NCBI GenBank assembly: GCA_017501525.1
Contig: JAFVWT010000009.1
Coordinates: 1-52,375 of the forward strand
Reading direction: 5' to 3'
Origin: Bacteroidales bacterium
Lineage (GTDB): Bacteria > Bacteroidota > Bacteroidia > Bacteroidales > UBA932
Length of the DNA: 52,375 nucleotides
The position numbers and the translations under genes were made by a program. The notes below the pieces were generated by a model. It saw nothing but the letters and a program-made list of their open reading frames with translations, made no database searches and was not told the DNA's origin. Shown in pieces: positions 52,281-52,375 of this stretch (position 1 is its first letter; every line of letters starts with the position of its first letter).

Positions 52281-52375
52281 ATGTCTAAAAAGAGAAAGAA
52301 ACACGGCTATGCAGAACGATTGAAGTATATGCATATGCTTGAGAAAGGTATCAGTAGACACTATATTGAAGCGCA
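52281..52375 (+). CDS. IS3-family transposase OrfA, N-terminal fragment
   Basis: The first 31 residues of a small basic protein, beginning MSKKRKKHGYAERLKYMHM and continuing into LEKGISRHYIEA before the window ends. This matches the first helices of the helix-turn-helix domain in IS150-type OrfA, which recognises the element's ends; the catalytic DDE domain is in OrfB, reached by frameshifting, and is not in the window. The ATG is preceded by the hairpin at 52243-52273. Confidence 0.7.
   Translation, partial: MSKKRKKHGYAERLKYMHMLEKGISRHYIEA

Larger units (their letters stand above)
52235..52375 (+). mobile_element. IS3-family (IS150-like) insertion sequence, left end only
   Basis: The end TGACATGACCCCCGAAAG resembles the terminal inverted repeat of IS150-group elements, which begin with TG and contain GACCCCCGAAAGTTAGAC. 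A transposase-type reading frame starts 46 bases in. The right end lies outside the window, so completeness cannot be judged. The boundary at 52235 is set by comparison with repeat copy 1. Confidence 0.75.

Noticed and set aside
52137-52361. A minus-strand frame across repeat copy 3 and the IS end
   Set aside because: It crosses the repeat/IS boundary and has no relation to a known protein.

Overview
The window is AT-rich chromosomal DNA from a member of the Bacteroidota, most likely order Bacteroidales. Four things point there: SPII lipoproteins with charged residues after the cysteine, an Na+-translocating NQR operon, a GH92 alpha-mannosidase lipoprotein, and many intergenic matches to the Bacteroidetes -7 promoter element TAnnTTTG. 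A species cannot be named from the sequence alone.

Layout. 1-5112: the end of mnmA, a LOG-family protein, a small lipoprotein, a large AsmA-like protein and a low-molecular-weight tyrosine phosphatase. 5113-5657: a composite repeat block. 5658-11436: a zinc metallopeptidase, a nitroreductase with a lipoprotein signal, a BASS-type transporter and a 921-residue surface lipoprotein. 11437-13638: an ABC exporter operon closed by a YtrA-type GntR regulator, with a palindromic operator at its promoter. 13682-26808: housekeeping genes (trmD, a five-repeat DUF349 protein, yidC, yggS, dapF, lpxB, surE, gapA), then a three-gene cluster of a HAMP sensor without an output domain, TrkH and a RecD/Pif1-like helicase. 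26794-35262: a THUMP-like methyltransferase, a phosphohexomutase, pssA, two coupled secreted C1 peptidases and a ClpB that lacks its N-terminal domain. 35263-35836: a second repeat block. 35833-38330: a NOL1/NOP2/Sun methyltransferase, an SRPBCC protein and pyrE. 38385-44355: the complete nqrABCDEF operon on the minus strand, ending in a clear terminator. 44426-52375: a UvrD/PcrA helicase, a 665-base gap with a possible structured RNA, a DUF4493/DUF6359-like lipoprotein, the GH92 enzyme, tRNA-Lys(CTT), a third repeat block, and the 5' end of an IS3-family element cut by the window edge.

Most genes are ordinary core functions: respiration (NQR), envelope assembly (LpxB, YidC, AsmA, PssA), pyrimidine and lysine/peptidoglycan synthesis, and RNA modification. 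The less ordinary material lies between the genes. One dispersed family is a short palindrome (about 50-90 bases) ending in TTAAGGGAA/TTCTATAAA. The other is a composite repeat built of GATC-rich palindromes plus a TGG-rich module, present three times with conserved internal order; the IS3 element sits in the palindrome at the end of one copy. No CRISPR array, prophage or obvious defence system was found.
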